This document shows positions 17,208-30,179 of a DNA stretch of 64,000 bases, one piece after another. Positions within the stretch are counted from its first letter, which is position 1; each line of letters opens with the position of its first letter. The translations under genes and the position numbers were made by a program. Source of the DNA: Bryobacterales bacterium KBS 96 (lineage in GTDB: Bacteria > Acidobacteriota > Terriglobia > Bryobacterales > Bryobacteraceae); NCBI GenBank assembly GCA_000381625.1, contig KB906767.1:2582629-2646628 (forward strand), in the 5' to 3' direction. The notes beneath the pieces are model-generated. The model made no database searches, was not told the DNA's origin, and saw only the letters and a program-made list of their open reading frames with translations.

Positions 17208-18098
17208 CTACGCGAACGCCAGGTTCATGTTCTCAATCGCTTCGTCGATCTCGCCCGTATTCTTATACCCGATCGTCACGGCATCCACGCCTGCCACGTT
17301 CATTGCGAATTTCAGCGCAGCCTGCCGCTCTTCACGCTGCTTGAACCGCCCTTCGCCAACCAGCTTCATGCTGATGACGCCAATGCCCTGGCTGTGTACC
17401 TGCTTTACGTGTTCGACCACTTCCTTCACGTCCCCGAGTTTGTCCGAGTCGTGAGTATCCATCGAGTCCATCTTCACGCCCTTGTTGTTCATGCGGATCA
17501 TCGCAACATCGAGCCACTTGTCGCCGGGGAAACGGCGCAAGGGCTGCAATCCGTGAACTGAGGCGCCGTGGGCGAGAATGATCTTCTTCTCCTTCGCTTC
17601 GGAAAATGCGTCTTCAAGAGGTTTCAATTCCTCCGGCCAGTGAGGGCTTCGCACACAGTGGAGCAGCATGATATCCACATGATCCGTTCCCAGATCGCTG
17701 CACAACCGCCGGATGGTCGCTTGCGGATTCTCCATCTCCGCCGTGTTGTATTTCGTCATCAGCCGATAGCTGTCGCGCGGAACGCCCTTCAATGCCGCCG
17801 CCAGCATTTGCGGCATGCCGTGGTAGCTGTCGGCAGTTTCGAAGAAGCGAATGCCGTGGTCGTAGGCATGGCGCACCAGAGCGGTAAAGTCAGCTTGGCC
17901 GAGATCGCGCTGTACACGTCCGCTGAACGTTCCTGTGCCGAACGCCAGTCGCGTTACCTTGACTTCGGAATCGCCGAGAGCAACCAGATCGGTGGCCGTT
18001 TTCTTTATTGGGGATGCCGCGCCGATACCGGCCACGCTCGTAAGCATGCCGGCAGCAACAGTCGTTTTCAGGAAATCACGCCTGGTTGATCGAGCCAC
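17208..18098 (-). CDS. Aldo/keto reductase with Tat signal
   Basis: 297 residues from the GTG at 18098, chosen because GGGAGGAG precedes it at ideal spacing. The leader STRRDFLKTTVAAGML is a twin-arginine signal. The barrel has the AKR features: FGTGTFSG, the Asp-Tyr pair in FFETADSYHG, the lysine in LMTKY and the histidine in MLLHCVRS, so the catalytic tetrad is complete. It probably acts on exported sugar-like substrates in the periplasm. The upstream part of the frame (18099-18290) lacks coding features and was left out. Confidence 0.9.
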   Translation of the reverse strand: MARSTRRDFLKTTVAAGMLTSVAGIGAASPIKKTATDLVALGDSEVKVTRLAFGTGTFSGRVQRDLGQADFTALVRHAYDHGIRFFETADSYHGMPQMLAAALKGVPRDSYRLMTKYNTAEMENPQATIRRLCSDLGTDHVDIMLLHCVRSPHWPEELKPLEDAFSEAKEKKIILAHGASVHGLQPLRRFPGDKWLDVAMIRMNNKGVKMDSMDTHDSDKLGDVKEVVEHVKQVHSQGIGVISMKLVGEGRFKQREERQAALKFAMNVAGVDAVTIGYKNTGEIDEAIENMNLAFA

Positions 18099-18415
18099 GA
18101 TACTCCTCCCGCCAGCCAAACTATCACAGTTCGGGCGAGCGGAAGAACCGCTGTATATAGTTCGGACGATTACCTCGACACAGAGCCGCATCGCGCGAGC
18201 AAGCGGGTCGGAATAATTGCGTACGCGCGGCCGCTCCGCTTTGAAAGTGCAAGAATCGCCCTCGGGCGGGCATACCCGTTCCCTAGCCAAAATTCGCAGT
18301 CAGTTGTATGTCGGGTAGTTGCGCTACTCGCGGATGATATTTTAGACGTCTAGCCAATTGAATGTGCCAGTGCAGGCGAACGAGGCCGGCGCGGAGCTGA
18401 CATTGGGAAGGAACG
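18099..18415. other. Divergent intergenic region between aldo/keto reductase and cytochrome c genes
   Basis: 317 bp that must hold the promoters of both divergent units. No clear boxes or operator dyads stand out. The only firm sites are the Shine-Dalgarno of the reductase (just past 18098) and GGGAAGGAACG immediately before the cytochrome start at 18416. Confidence 0.45.
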
Positions 18416-19309
18416 ATGAACCACGCACGACAATTTTTGATTCCGGCGATCTTGTTCCTGGCGGCAAGCGTATGGCCGCTAGGAGCGCAGACCGCCGGCA
18501 CAGCCGCCACCAACACCAAGGGCACCGCGGCCGGACAACCACCATCGAAGGAAAAACCCGCGCGCGCCGACCGGACCGCGGTGTTCCTCGGCCTCGGCCC
18601 GGCGCCCGACGCCGCTGCGTCCGATCGCGGAGCCAAGCTGTTCGCCGCCAACTGTGCGTTCTGCCATGGCGCAAAAGCCACCGGCGGCGAAGGTCCCGAC
18701 CTGGTTCGTTCCGCTCTGGTCCTCCACGACGAAAAGGGCAATCTCGTCGGCCCCGTGGTTCACAACGGGCGCCCGGAAAAAGGCATGCCGAGCTTCGCTT
18801 CGTTCACGGAGGCGCAACTCTATGACCTCGCCGAATTCCTGCACATGCGTATCTATCTCGCGGCGAATCGCGGCACTTACAAAGTGCAGAACGTAGTGAC
18901 GGGTGACCCGAAGGCAGGCGAAGCTTATTTCAACGGCGCTGGCCGCTGCAAAATGTGCCACTCTCCTTCGGGCGATCTGGCGCACGTCGCCGGCAAGTAC
19001 GAGCCCGCGGATCTGCAGGCCGCCTTTCTTTATCCCGCATCTGTAACTGGTTTCGGACCGACCGCAAAGCGGTACGACGAGCAGGTCACCGTTATTCTGC
19101 CGTCGGGCGAATCCGTATCGGGTGTGCTCAAGCGCCAGGACGATTTCAATATCTCGATGGTCGATTCCTCGGGTCAATACCACTCCTGGCCGCGCGACAG
19201 CGTCAAGGTGGAAATCAAAGATCCGCTAATGGAACATCGTAAGCTCCTCGATCAATACACCGACGCCGACATGCACAATCTTCTGGCCTATCTGGTGACT
19301 TTGAAATGA
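18416..19309 (+). CDS. Diheme cytochrome c, partner of the PQQ dehydrogenase
   Basis: 297 residues with signal peptide (LIPAILFLAASVWPLGAQ). Two haem-binding motifs: CAFCH (80-84) and CKMCH (178-182). A probable methionine ligand for the first haem lies in GMPSF (Met124). The region after ~200 is a beta domain (VTVILPSGESVSGVLKRQDDFNISMVD) that resembles a cupredoxin-free sensor-like extension seen in acidobacterial cytochromes. It sits directly before the PQQ enzyme with ATGA overlap, so it is the likely electron acceptor that passes electrons to the respiratory chain. Confidence 0.92.
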   Translation: MNHARQFLIPAILFLAASVWPLGAQTAGTAATNTKGTAAGQPPSKEKPARADRTAVFLGLGPAPDAAASDRGAKLFAANCAFCHGAKATGGEGPDLVRSALVLHDEKGNLVGPVVHNGRPEKGMPSFASFTEAQLYDLAEFLHMRIYLAANRGTYKVQNVVTGDPKAGEAYFNGAGRCKMCHSPSGDLAHVAGKYEPADLQAAFLYPASVTGFGPTAKRYDEQVTVILPSGESVSGVLKRQDDFNISMVDSSGQYHSWPRDSVKVEIKDPLMEHRKLLDQYTDADMHNLLAYLVTLK

Positions 19310-20892
19310 ACCTTCGACCGCTTTTCATCTCAGCTCTAGTGTTCCTTCCCGCCGTTTTGCCGGCGCAGGGTCTTAATCCGGAGAAGTTACTGCAGCCTCC
19401 CACCGATACGTGGCCGACTTATAACGGCGACTACTCCGGGCGCCGGTACAGCACGCTCTCTCAGATCAACTCAACGAATATCGGTTCTTTGTCGCTGGCG
19501 TGGATGCACCGTATCGGAGTTGGAGAACAGAGAGGCTCGGCGTCCGAGATCAAATCGACTCCGCTTCTGGTGAACGGTATTCTCTACTTCACAATTCCCG
19601 ATCATCTCTGGGCAGTGAACGCCCGCACCGGTGAAGAAATCTGGCATTTCGACTGGGTCGATCACGGCGGCCATCTCACCGGACAGCGGGGTGTAGGCAT
19701 GTATGGCGACTGGCTATATTTCCTGACACCGGACGGCTGGTTCATTTCGTTCGACGCCAAAGATGGAAAGGTTCGCTGGAAGATACAGGTTGCCGACGCG
19801 AAGCTGCAATACTTCACGACGATGGCGCCGCTGGTCATTCGTAATCACATCATTGTTGGCGTGGGTGGCGACGCCATGGATGTGCCCGGATACTTGGAAG
19901 CGCGCGATCCCGAAACCGGCGCGCTACAGTGGCGCTGGAACACGGAGCCCCGCGCGGGCGAACCCGGCGCCGAAACGTGGCCGAATGCCGGCGCAATGGA
20001 GCATGGCGGCGGCATGACGTGGCTTCCCGGAACTTACGATCCCGAACTCAATCTCCTCTATTGGGGCACCGGCAATCCGAATCCGGTGTATGCCGGACAA
20101 GGCCGCAAAGGCGCGAACCTCTGGACGTGCTCTATTGTTGCCTTGAACCCCGACACCGGGAAATTGGTCTGGTATTTCCAGGGCTCTCCCCATGACACGC
20201 ACGATTGGGATGAAGTGGAGACGCCAGTCCTCTTCGACGGCGTGATCGACGGTCAAAAACGCAAGCTGCTGGCGCAGGCGGCTCGCAATGGATATTTCTT
20301 TGTGCTGGATCGCACCAATGGCAAGAACATCGTCTCCGCTCCGTTCGTGGGAGTGAACTGGTCAAAGGGTGTCGACGATAGTGGCCAACCAATTCCGAAT
20401 GTCGCAAAGGAACCCAAGACGGACGGCGCCTTGATGAACATTGATGGCGGCGGCGGCACCAACTGGAATCCGCCGAGCTTCAATCCGGACACGGGCCTCT
20501 TTTACGTGAATGCAAACTACGGATACAGCATTACATATCTCACCGACACCGATAAAAAACCGGAGGGCTACGGCGGCAGCGCTCGAACTATCTGGGCTCA
20601 GGCTGCGCTGGAGGCTCTTGACTACAAGACCGGACAGATTCGCTGGAGCCATTTCTTCCCTGGCAAGGGCGGCGGCCGCTCCGGCATTTTAAACACTGCC
20701 GGCAAGTTGCTGTTCAGCGGCGATCCGTCATCGAACCTGATCGCCTGGGATCCGGAAACAGGCAAGATTCTCTGGCATTTCGGTCTTGCCTCTTCCGTGA
20801 GTAACGGCCCTATGACCTATCTCTTAGATGGCAAGCAGTATCTGGTCGTCGGTGCCGGCGACACACTCTACGCATTCAAGCTGATTCAATAA
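19306..20892 (+). CDS. PQQ-dependent dehydrogenase, methanol/ethanol type family
   Basis: 528 residues, signal peptide LFISALVFLPAVLPAQG. Eight-bladed propeller with tryptophan-docking motifs: DTWPTYNGDYSGRRYS near the N-terminus, LWAVNARTGEEIWHFDW, LEARDPETGALQWRW, TCSIVALNPDTGKLVWYF, FVLDRTNGK, and the C-terminal LIAWDPETGKILWHF and GKQYLVVGAGDTLYAF. Periplasmic enzyme oxidising alcohols or sugars with PQQ. No cytochrome domain is fused; the electrons go to the overlapping upstream diheme cytochrome. The adjacent-cysteine disulphide of methanol dehydrogenases is not obvious, so substrate is not assigned. No pqq synthesis genes are in the window. Confidence 0.93.
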   Translation: MNLRPLFISALVFLPAVLPAQGLNPEKLLQPPTDTWPTYNGDYSGRRYSTLSQINSTNIGSLSLAWMHRIGVGEQRGSASEIKSTPLLVNGILYFTIPDHLWAVNARTGEEIWHFDWVDHGGHLTGQRGVGMYGDWLYFLTPDGWFISFDAKDGKVRWKIQVADAKLQYFTTMAPLVIRNHIIVGVGGDAMDVPGYLEARDPETGALQWRWNTEPRAGEPGAETWPNAGAMEHGGGMTWLPGTYDPELNLLYWGTGNPNPVYAGQGRKGANLWTCSIVALNPDTGKLVWYFQGSPHDTHDWDEVETPVLFDGVIDGQKRKLLAQAARNGYFFVLDRTNGKNIVSAPFVGVNWSKGVDDSGQPIPNVAKEPKTDGALMNIDGGGGTNWNPPSFNPDTGLFYVNANYGYSITYLTDTDKKPEGYGGSARTIWAQAALEALDYKTGQIRWSHFFPGKGGGRSGILNTAGKLLFSGDPSSNLIAWDPETGKILWHFGLASSVSNGPMTYLLDGKQYLVVGAGDTLYAFKLIQ

Positions 20893-21056
20893 CCCGTCGA
20901 TCGTCCTATGGGGACGGCGCATAATCGCCAACTTCGAGTTGAAACGCCATGCCGCGTTGCGCTTCCCAGGCCACTGGCTCACAGGAATCGCAAATGCGAG
21001 CGATCGGTAGCTTTTTCTATTATCCTTCTGGATTTCCATAAATTTAAAATTAATTC

Positions 21057-21085
21057 TTGAATCGATTCACCGGTTGTGATATCGT
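21057..21085 (+). promoter_or_regulatory. Possible sigma-70-like promoter for the TonB receptor gene
   Basis: TTGAAT (21057-21062) and TATCGT (21080-21085) are separated by 17 bp, about 100 bp before the receptor start. The -10 box is imperfect; this is a guess from spacing and the AT-rich stretch just upstream (21040-21057). Confidence 0.3.
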
Positions 21086-21186
21086 CTATCGGGTTGGGGT
21101 GCCTTGGGGTGACGCACGTCTAAATTAACGACAATCTAACCACGCCTTCTCGAGATACTCCTCCTAATTCTTTTCAGGGGGGCTTG

Positions 21187-24756
<3,570 letters not shown>

Positions 24757-24779
24757 GCGATCTCACATCGCTCCGCTAC

Positions 24780-24809
24780 AAAAAGGCCAGCTTTCAGGCT
24801 GGCCTTTTT
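24780..24809 (+). terminator. Rho-independent terminator after the TonB receptor gene
   Basis: A 12-bp perfect stem (AAAAAGGCCAGC with GCTGGCCTTTTT) and a six-base loop TTTCAG, ending in a T-run, 24 bp after the receptor stop. It would work in both directions thanks to the A-run. Confidence 0.9.
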
Positions 24810-24893
24810 GACTGATCGAAATTGTCTCGATTTGTCTCGTGAGAAAATACCGCAGATCGGCTTCAGACCGAATCGACGGATAAGGAGGCGTGA

Positions 24894-25757
24894 ATGCCCG
24901 AGACTTCTAGAAGAGAGTTTTTCAAACGTGTGGCGACGAATGCCGCGGCGGCCGAACTTCTATCCGCGGGCGCATTGGAACTCACGGCCAATCCGCTGGG
25001 CATGCCGCTGGGTTGCCAGACATATCCAGTCAGGCGCATGATCGCCAAGGACTTTCCCGGCACAATCAAGAAACTTACCGGCGCAGGTTTTCAAACGGTG
25101 GAGTTGTGCTCGCCCTGGGGCTACGCGCGCGCCGGGTTCGGTGACCTCGCCAAATACAAAGGCGCCGAGCTTAAAAAAATGCTGGGGGATCTGGGCGTGA
25201 CATGCATCAGCTCTCATTTCGACATCAAAGAACTCAGGGAAGACCTCCCAGCCAGAATCGAATGGGCAAAAGACCTCGGACTGACACAAATGATGGTTCC
25301 TAGTCTCGGCGGGCCACGAAACCCGACGATGGACGACGTTAAGCGCGCCGCCGACGAATACAACAAAATCGCCGCGCAAACGGCACGAGCCGGTATGCAG
25401 CAGGGACTTCACAATGAAGGTTTTGAGCTCTCGACGGTCGACGGCAAGCGGACCTACGACGTCCTGTTCGATCTCCTCGATCCGAAACTAGTGAAGTTTC
25501 AATTCCAGGTGTCGACGATCAGCGACGGCTACGATGCCGCCGACTACTTCAACAAGTATCCTGGCCGCTTCATTTCGATGCACGTGCAAGGGTGGTCGGC
25601 GAAAACCAGAAAGATCGTGGCCGTCGGACAGGGCACGCTCGATTGGAAGAAGATTTTTACTGCCGCGAAAACAGGTGGAATTAAAAACTACTTCGTGGAA
25701 ATGGATCTGGAGTTGATGCGGGAAAGCGTTCCGTACTTGCGCAGTTTGCAGGTCTGA
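24894..25757 (+). CDS. Sugar phosphate isomerase/epimerase (xylose-isomerase-like TIM barrel), Tat-exported
   Basis: 287 residues, preceded by AAGGAGGCGTGA. Tat leader TSRREFFKRVATNAAA. TIM barrel of the AP-endonuclease-2-like family: LGCQTYPVRRM, GFQTVELCSPWGYAR, CISSHFDIKEL, GLTQMMVPSLGG, GMQQGLHNEGFEL, MHVQGWS and YFVEMDLELMRESV. The metal ligands expected in this fold (Glu, His, Asp, Glu) appear in these segments. The substrate is probably a hexose or hydroxyacid derivative in the periplasm; unknown. Monocistronic after the terminator. Confidence 0.87.
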   Translation: MPETSRREFFKRVATNAAAAELLSAGALELTANPLGMPLGCQTYPVRRMIAKDFPGTIKKLTGAGFQTVELCSPWGYARAGFGDLAKYKGAELKKMLGDLGVTCISSHFDIKELREDLPARIEWAKDLGLTQMMVPSLGGPRNPTMDDVKRAADEYNKIAAQTARAGMQQGLHNEGFELSTVDGKRTYDVLFDLLDPKLVKFQFQVSTISDGYDAADYFNKYPGRFISMHVQGWSAKTRKIVAVGQGTLDWKKIFTAAKTGGIKNYFVEMDLELMRESVPYLRSLQV

Positions 25758-25813
25758 GGAAACCGGATGAGCGAAGGATACTCACCCTTCCCCTTAATAA
25801 AGCGGTTACTTGC

Positions 25814-26899
25814 TCACCGATTCCGCGTTTCCCCCGGATGCAAAATCAGCTTCTGTATTCGCCAGTTGAGAAGTTCGGCGGCGTAGATTTCGTTTTCCGA
25901 AGGACATGCCAGTTCGTGAATCCACCCAAACTGCTTTGGCTGCCTGCCCGTTCGCCCAAACATTCCGACCACTTTGCCGTCTAGCGTCAGCTTGTAAATG
26001 CGTCCGGGAAATGCATCGGAGCTATACAAATATTGAGTAGGGCCGGGCGTGATACAGATTGCCCAGGGAGAGCCGGGCTGCATGGTTTTGTCGGACGCTC
26101 CCGGGCTTGGGAGCGGGCCCATCCAGGTTTGCGCATCCGGCGGTGCGGGAACGTCGATCGTCATTTCGCGCAGGAAATTCCCATCATGATCAAACACCTG
26201 AATGCGGCGATTGCCCCGGTCGGCGACATAGATGTTGCCCTTTGCGTCCGCCGCAATGCTGTGGGGTGTCTTGAACTCACTCGGCCCACTACCCGGTTCG
26301 CCCCATTGCTTCACCCAATCGCCGTTCTTGTCGTACTTCGCCACGCGCGAGTTGATGTAGCCATCGCTGATGAAAATGTCGCCTTCGCGGTCCCAGGTGA
26401 CATCCGTCGGTTGCCGGAACTCACCGTTGACGGCGGGACGCGGAGGCTTGACGTGGGTCCACGGGCCATCGCCCTCGTCAGCCGCTTCTTTCTTACGTCC
26501 GAACACCATCATGACCCGCCCTTGCGGGTTAAACTCCACGATCATGTCCGAGCCTTTGTCGACCACCCAGATGTTGTCGTCCTTGTCGACGCGAACCGCG
26601 TGAGCAAAAGACCAGGCATATAGATTCTTGCCGATCTCGCGGATGTAGTGTCCATCCGCACCGAATTCGAGCAGTTGCGTAGCGGCGGCGCCAAAGGCCG
26701 GCCCGGTCGTGTTGCCCCGCGAAAGAACGAAGACGTGTCCCTTAGAGTTCACCGCCACGCCCGCCACTTCGCCCAAGTAGAGATTGGCGGGCAACTTCAG
26801 AAAATTGGGAACGGAATCGTAGGGAATCTCGGGCACTCGCTGCTGAGCAAATGCGGCAGCGCCGAGCGATAAAAGCGCCAGAATCAAAGAGCCCTTCAA
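25814..26899 (-). CDS. Secreted NHL-repeat six-bladed propeller (peptidyl-glycine lyase-like)
   Basis: 361 residues, TTG start at 26899 with a strong AGGAGGT Shine-Dalgarno. Signal peptide LILALLSLGAAAFAQ. NHL repeats: VAVNSKGHVFVLSRG, VRVDKDDNIWVVDKG, VTWDREGDIFISDGYINSRVAKYDKNG, IAADAKGNIYVADRGNRRIQVFDHDG, and a last blade NEIYAAELLNWRIQKL. The repeat set resembles the lyase domain of peptidylglycine alpha-amidating enzymes, but conserved metal-site histidines are not convincingly assigned. Possibly a sugar or peptide-binding propeller. Confidence 0.82.
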   Translation of the reverse strand: MKGSLILALLSLGAAAFAQQRVPEIPYDSVPNFLKLPANLYLGEVAGVAVNSKGHVFVLSRGNTTGPAFGAAATQLLEFGADGHYIREIGKNLYAWSFAHAVRVDKDDNIWVVDKGSDMIVEFNPQGRVMMVFGRKKEAADEGDGPWTHVKPPRPAVNGEFRQPTDVTWDREGDIFISDGYINSRVAKYDKNGDWVKQWGEPGSGPSEFKTPHSIAADAKGNIYVADRGNRRIQVFDHDGNFLREMTIDVPAPPDAQTWMGPLPSPGASDKTMQPGSPWAICITPGPTQYLYSSDAFPGRIYKLTLDGKVVGMFGRTGRQPKQFGWIHELACPSENEIYAAELLNWRIQKLILHPGETRNR

Positions 26900-27150
26900 C
26901 GTGACCTCCTGCGTTTTGAAAAACCAACCCTCAGTGAGAGTACACCAACACTGAAATCGTAGAGCGCCGCGCAGATTGCAGGAACACCGCCGGGTTTTCG
27001 AAAATAGCTGTGGCGGGACATTCGGCCTCTAGCACAAGGGATCTTCCAAGGCGAGTCTCGACGCAGCAGGCTGAGAGCCCAATTTCAGTTACTTAAGAAC
27101 AAAGCGAAATACCGGTGATAGAACCTTGAAACTGAGCCGGCATAATTCTT

Positions 27151-28080
27151 TTACCGCACAAAGCCGATTTTTTTCAAACCTGCCTTTGGCGCCGGCGCAT
27201 TAAACTGTGTTTCATTAAACGAAGCCACTTGGCGGCCATCGACAAGCGCGGCTCCAAACGGCGCATCGACAAATTTGAACACCTTCCGCAACTTCACCGC
27301 TTCTAAAGAGGTACCTGCCTTTAACTTCGTGTCATGCAGAAACGAGGCGGCAAACTGCGGCTCAGCCGTAGGAATGCCGATGACGCGGGTATCGCCCCAA
27401 TCAAAATTTGCCATGTACCGCGCCGCGGCGTCGCAATGCATACACTGGGGATCGTAAAAGAATAGAAATACTTTGCCGCTTGTAATGGATTCGGATTTTC
27501 CATCCACAATGATCGGGCTAGGCGCCTGGATACCGCGGCGCTGCGCGGCCGACACTCCAAAACTCACTGCAGCGCACGCCGCAAGCACGCCCAAGGCCAT
27601 GAGAGGCACGCGAAAACGCGCCACAGGCCGAGACCAAAAGAAAGCCGCCAGCGCGAGCAGCAGCATGATGCCATCGCCCACAAAGAAACCAGGTCCTACC
27701 GTTCGCTTGATGATCGGAAAGCAACTGCATTCCTGGCCAACGAGAGCGTGGTAGAAATACCCAATCCAGCATATGAAAAAAATCATCAGCCCAGAGCCGA
27801 GAAGGCCACCGAGCTTCCTGAAACGCGGGATGAACAAAAGAAGCGCGGTTAGCAGTTCCACCGTGCCCAGGACCGATGCGCCCAGGACGCCCCAACCGGC
27901 CGGAACCCGCGCCTGCTCCAAAAGCTCTCCTGTTTTGAATGGGTCCAAAACTTTCCAGCCGCCCGAAACAGTAAATATGAGGCCCAGGACAACAGCACAC
28001 AGGAGCGCCAGGCTCTTCTTCCAGGACGCCCGATCGGCCGCCTCCGATGGATCCGGATAGTTCGCAACTGCGACTCGCAT
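27151..28080 (-). CDS. MauE/DoxX-like redox membrane protein fused to a thioredoxin-like domain
   Basis: About 309 residues from ATG 28080 (GTG at 28101 is an alternative). Four membrane helices: LALLCAVVLGLIFTVSGGWK, VLGTVELLTALLLF, MIFFICWIGYFYHALV and GIMLLLALAAFFW. The segment ECSCFP, conserved in MauE-type proteins, lies between helices 3 and 4. The C-terminal ~110 residues carry VFLFFYDPQCMHCDAAARYM, a CxxC thioredoxin-like site (Cys213/Cys216) on the outer side. Such proteins move reducing or oxidising equivalents across the membrane for periplasmic disulphide chemistry. Here, transport and thiol domain are in one chain. Confidence 0.83.
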   Translation of the reverse strand: MRVAVANYPDPSEAADRASWKKSLALLCAVVLGLIFTVSGGWKVLDPFKTGELLEQARVPAGWGVLGASVLGTVELLTALLLFIPRFRKLGGLLGSGLMIFFICWIGYFYHALVGQECSCFPIIKRTVGPGFFVGDGIMLLLALAAFFWSRPVARFRVPLMALGVLAACAAVSFGVSAAQRRGIQAPSPIIVDGKSESITSGKVFLFFYDPQCMHCDAAARYMANFDWGDTRVIGIPTAEPQFAASFLHDTKLKAGTSLEAVKLRKVFKFVDAPFGAALVDGRQVASFNETQFNAPAPKAGLKKIGFVR

Positions 28081-28209
28081 ACTCCGATTGTATTCATACA
28101 CTCGGGCAATTACGGCTCGCGGGGCTGGCTACCGCCGTCAAGGAGCAGAGCGGCGCAACGGTTCGCATTTCCGGCTGCGATATGTTGGTTAGTTTAGTCA
28201 ACCCAAACT

Positions 28210-29652
28210 ATGGCATCGAAAAACGTTCCTATCACGGTGGCGCACGGCGACGGCATCGGTCCGGAGATCATGGGCGCGACGCTGCACATTCTGAAACAAG
28301 CGGGCGCGCAGATTGAAATTGAGCCAATCGAAATCGGTGAAAAGATCTATCTCCGCGGCATCAGCGCGGGCATTGAACCTTCGTCATGGGAGTCGCTCCG
28401 CCGGACGAAAGTGTTCCTGAAGGCGCCAATCACGACACCGCAGGGCGGTGGGTTTAAGTCGCTGAACGTGACGACTCGGAAAACGCTCGGGCTTTATGCG
28501 AACGTGCGTCCCTGCGTTTCCTACCATCCGTTCGTTGAGACCAAGCATCCGGGCATGGACGTCGTAATCGTCCGAGAGAACGAAGAAGATCTGTACGCGG
28601 GCATCGAGCACCGGCAAAGCGATGAGGTATATCAATGCCTGAAGCTGATCAGCCGGCCCGGTTCCGAGAAAATCGTGCGCTACGCGTTCGAATATGCCGT
28701 GCGCAACGGACGCAAGAAGGTCACGTGCTTCACCAAAGACAACATCATGAAGTTCACCGATGGCCTGTTTCACAAGGTCTTCGATGAAGTAGGCGCGGAA
28801 TATTCCGGCATCGAAAAGGAACATTGGATTGTCGATATTGGAGCGGCGAAGCTCGCGGATACTCCTTCCGCATTCGATGTGATCGTCATGCCGAACTTAT
28901 ACGGCGATATTCTTTCAGACGTAGCCGCTCAGATCGCGGGATCGGTCGGTTTGGCGGGATCGGCAAATATTGGCGATCAGTGCGCAATGTTCGAGGCAAT
29001 TCATGGCTCGGCGCCGCGGCGCGCGGGACAGAATCTCGCAAATCCTTCAGGACTGCTGCATGGCGCACTGCTGATGCTGTTGCACATCGATCAGCCTGAA
29101 GTAGCCGAGCGCATCCATAACGCGTGGCTAAAGACCCTGGAAGATGGCGTCCATACCTACGACATTTTCAAAGAGCGTGTCAGCAAGCAGAAGGTAGGCA
29201 CCAAAGAGTTCGCGCAGGCGGTGGTGGACCGTTTGGGCCAGAAGCCATCCACGCTAAAGGCCGTGAGTTATTCTCATGCGCCGAAACAGACAATGGCGCA
29301 CAAAGCGGCAGAGCGAACTCGCGAGAAGAAGGAACTCGTCGGCGTCGATGTATTTGTCGACTGGGCGCGGCGCGATGTGGCTGAATTCGGTAGGAAAGCC
29401 GAGGCGCTGAACGGCGATGGATTAAAGCTGGAAGTGGTCAACAACCGCGGCGTGCAAATCTACCCGGACGGTTTCAAAGAAACTTTCTGCACCGATCACT
29501 GGCGCTGCCGCTTCAAATCCGCGGAAGCCGGGAAACCCGTGACGCACGAGCAGATTATCGGATTGCTTCAGCGATTCGCCGGCGCTGGTCTCGACTTCAT
29601 TAAGACCGAGCACCTGTACACGTTTGACGGCAAGAACGGCTTCTCGGAATGA
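28210..29652 (+). CDS. icd: NADP-dependent isocitrate dehydrogenase, long form
   Basis: 480 residues. Isocitrate/isopropylmalate dehydrogenase family: [93 protein letters not shown] and [20 protein letters not shown]. The ~150-residue C-terminal extension after about residue 330 ([12 protein letters not shown], then a small domain with [22 protein letters not shown]) is as in Thermus/Rickettsia-type long ICDH. TCA-cycle enzyme making 2-oxoglutarate and NADPH. Starts 100 bp from the divergent MauE gene; its stop overlaps purE (ATGA). Confidence 0.93.
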   Translation: MASKNVPITVAHGDGIGPEIMGATLHILKQAGAQIEIEPIEIGEKIYLRGISAGIEPSSWESLRRTKVFLKAPITTPQGGGFKSLNVTTRKTLGLYANVRPCVSYHPFVETKHPGMDVVIVRENEEDLYAGIEHRQSDEVYQCLKLISRPGSEKIVRYAFEYAVRNGRKKVTCFTKDNIMKFTDGLFHKVFDEVGAEYSGIEKEHWIVDIGAAKLADTPSAFDVIVMPNLYGDILSDVAAQIAGSVGLAGSANIGDQCAMFEAIHGSAPRRAGQNLANPSGLLHGALLMLLHIDQPEVAERIHNAWLKTLEDGVHTYDIFKERVSKQKVGTKEFAQAVVDRLGQKPSTLKAVSYSHAPKQTMAHKAAERTREKKELVGVDVFVDWARRDVAEFGRKAEALNGDGLKLEVVNNRGVQIYPDGFKETFCTDHWRCRFKSAEAGKPVTHEQIIGLLQRFAGAGLDFIKTEHLYTFDGKNGFSE

Positions 29653-30179
29653 GCACGGAGCCGCTGCCCATGTCCGACGCCGCACCCAGTCCAGAACGGC
29701 CGCTGGTCGGCGTCATCATGGGCAGCAAATCTGATTGGGAAACGATGCAGCATGCCTGCCACCTGCTTCACTCACTGGAAGTTCCCTATGAGCGCCATAT
29801 CGTATCGGCTCACCGGACGCCGGACTGGATGGCCGAATACGCGAAAGGCGCGATTGACCGCGGCCTGGAAGTGATTATAGCGGCAGCCGGCGGGGCTGCC
29901 CATCTTCCGGGAATGGTCGCCGCCCATACAACGCTGCCAGTACTGGGCGTTCCAATCAAGAGCAGCACTTTGAACGGCATCGACTCTCTGCTCTCCATTG
30001 TGCAGATGCCCGCGGGCGTTCCTGTCGGCACGCTGGCAATCGGCAATGCCGGAGCGAAGAACGCGGCGCTTCTGGCGGTCAGCATACTGGCGAATAAGCA
30101 TCCGGACCTCCGCTTTCGGCTCGATAGTTTCCGCCGGAAGCAGCGCGAGTCCGTTCTCAACGACAGCTTTCCAGCATGA
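29649..30179 (+). CDS. purE: 5-(carboxyamino)imidazole ribonucleotide mutase
   Basis: 176 residues, slightly longer than usual at both ends. Signatures [72 protein letters not shown] and [20 protein letters not shown]. It rearranges N5-CAIR to CAIR in purine synthesis, using the product of PurK encoded next. Overlaps icd upstream (ATGA) and purK downstream (ATGA), so it is translationally coupled to both. Confidence 0.96.
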   Translation: MSTEPLPMSDAAPSPERPLVGVIMGSKSDWETMQHACHLLHSLEVPYERHIVSAHRTPDWMAEYAKGAIDRGLEVIIAAAGGAAHLPGMVAAHTTLPVLGVPIKSSTLNGIDSLLSIVQMPAGVPVGTLAIGNAGAKNAALLAVSILANKHPDLRFRLDSFRRKQRESVLNDSFPA

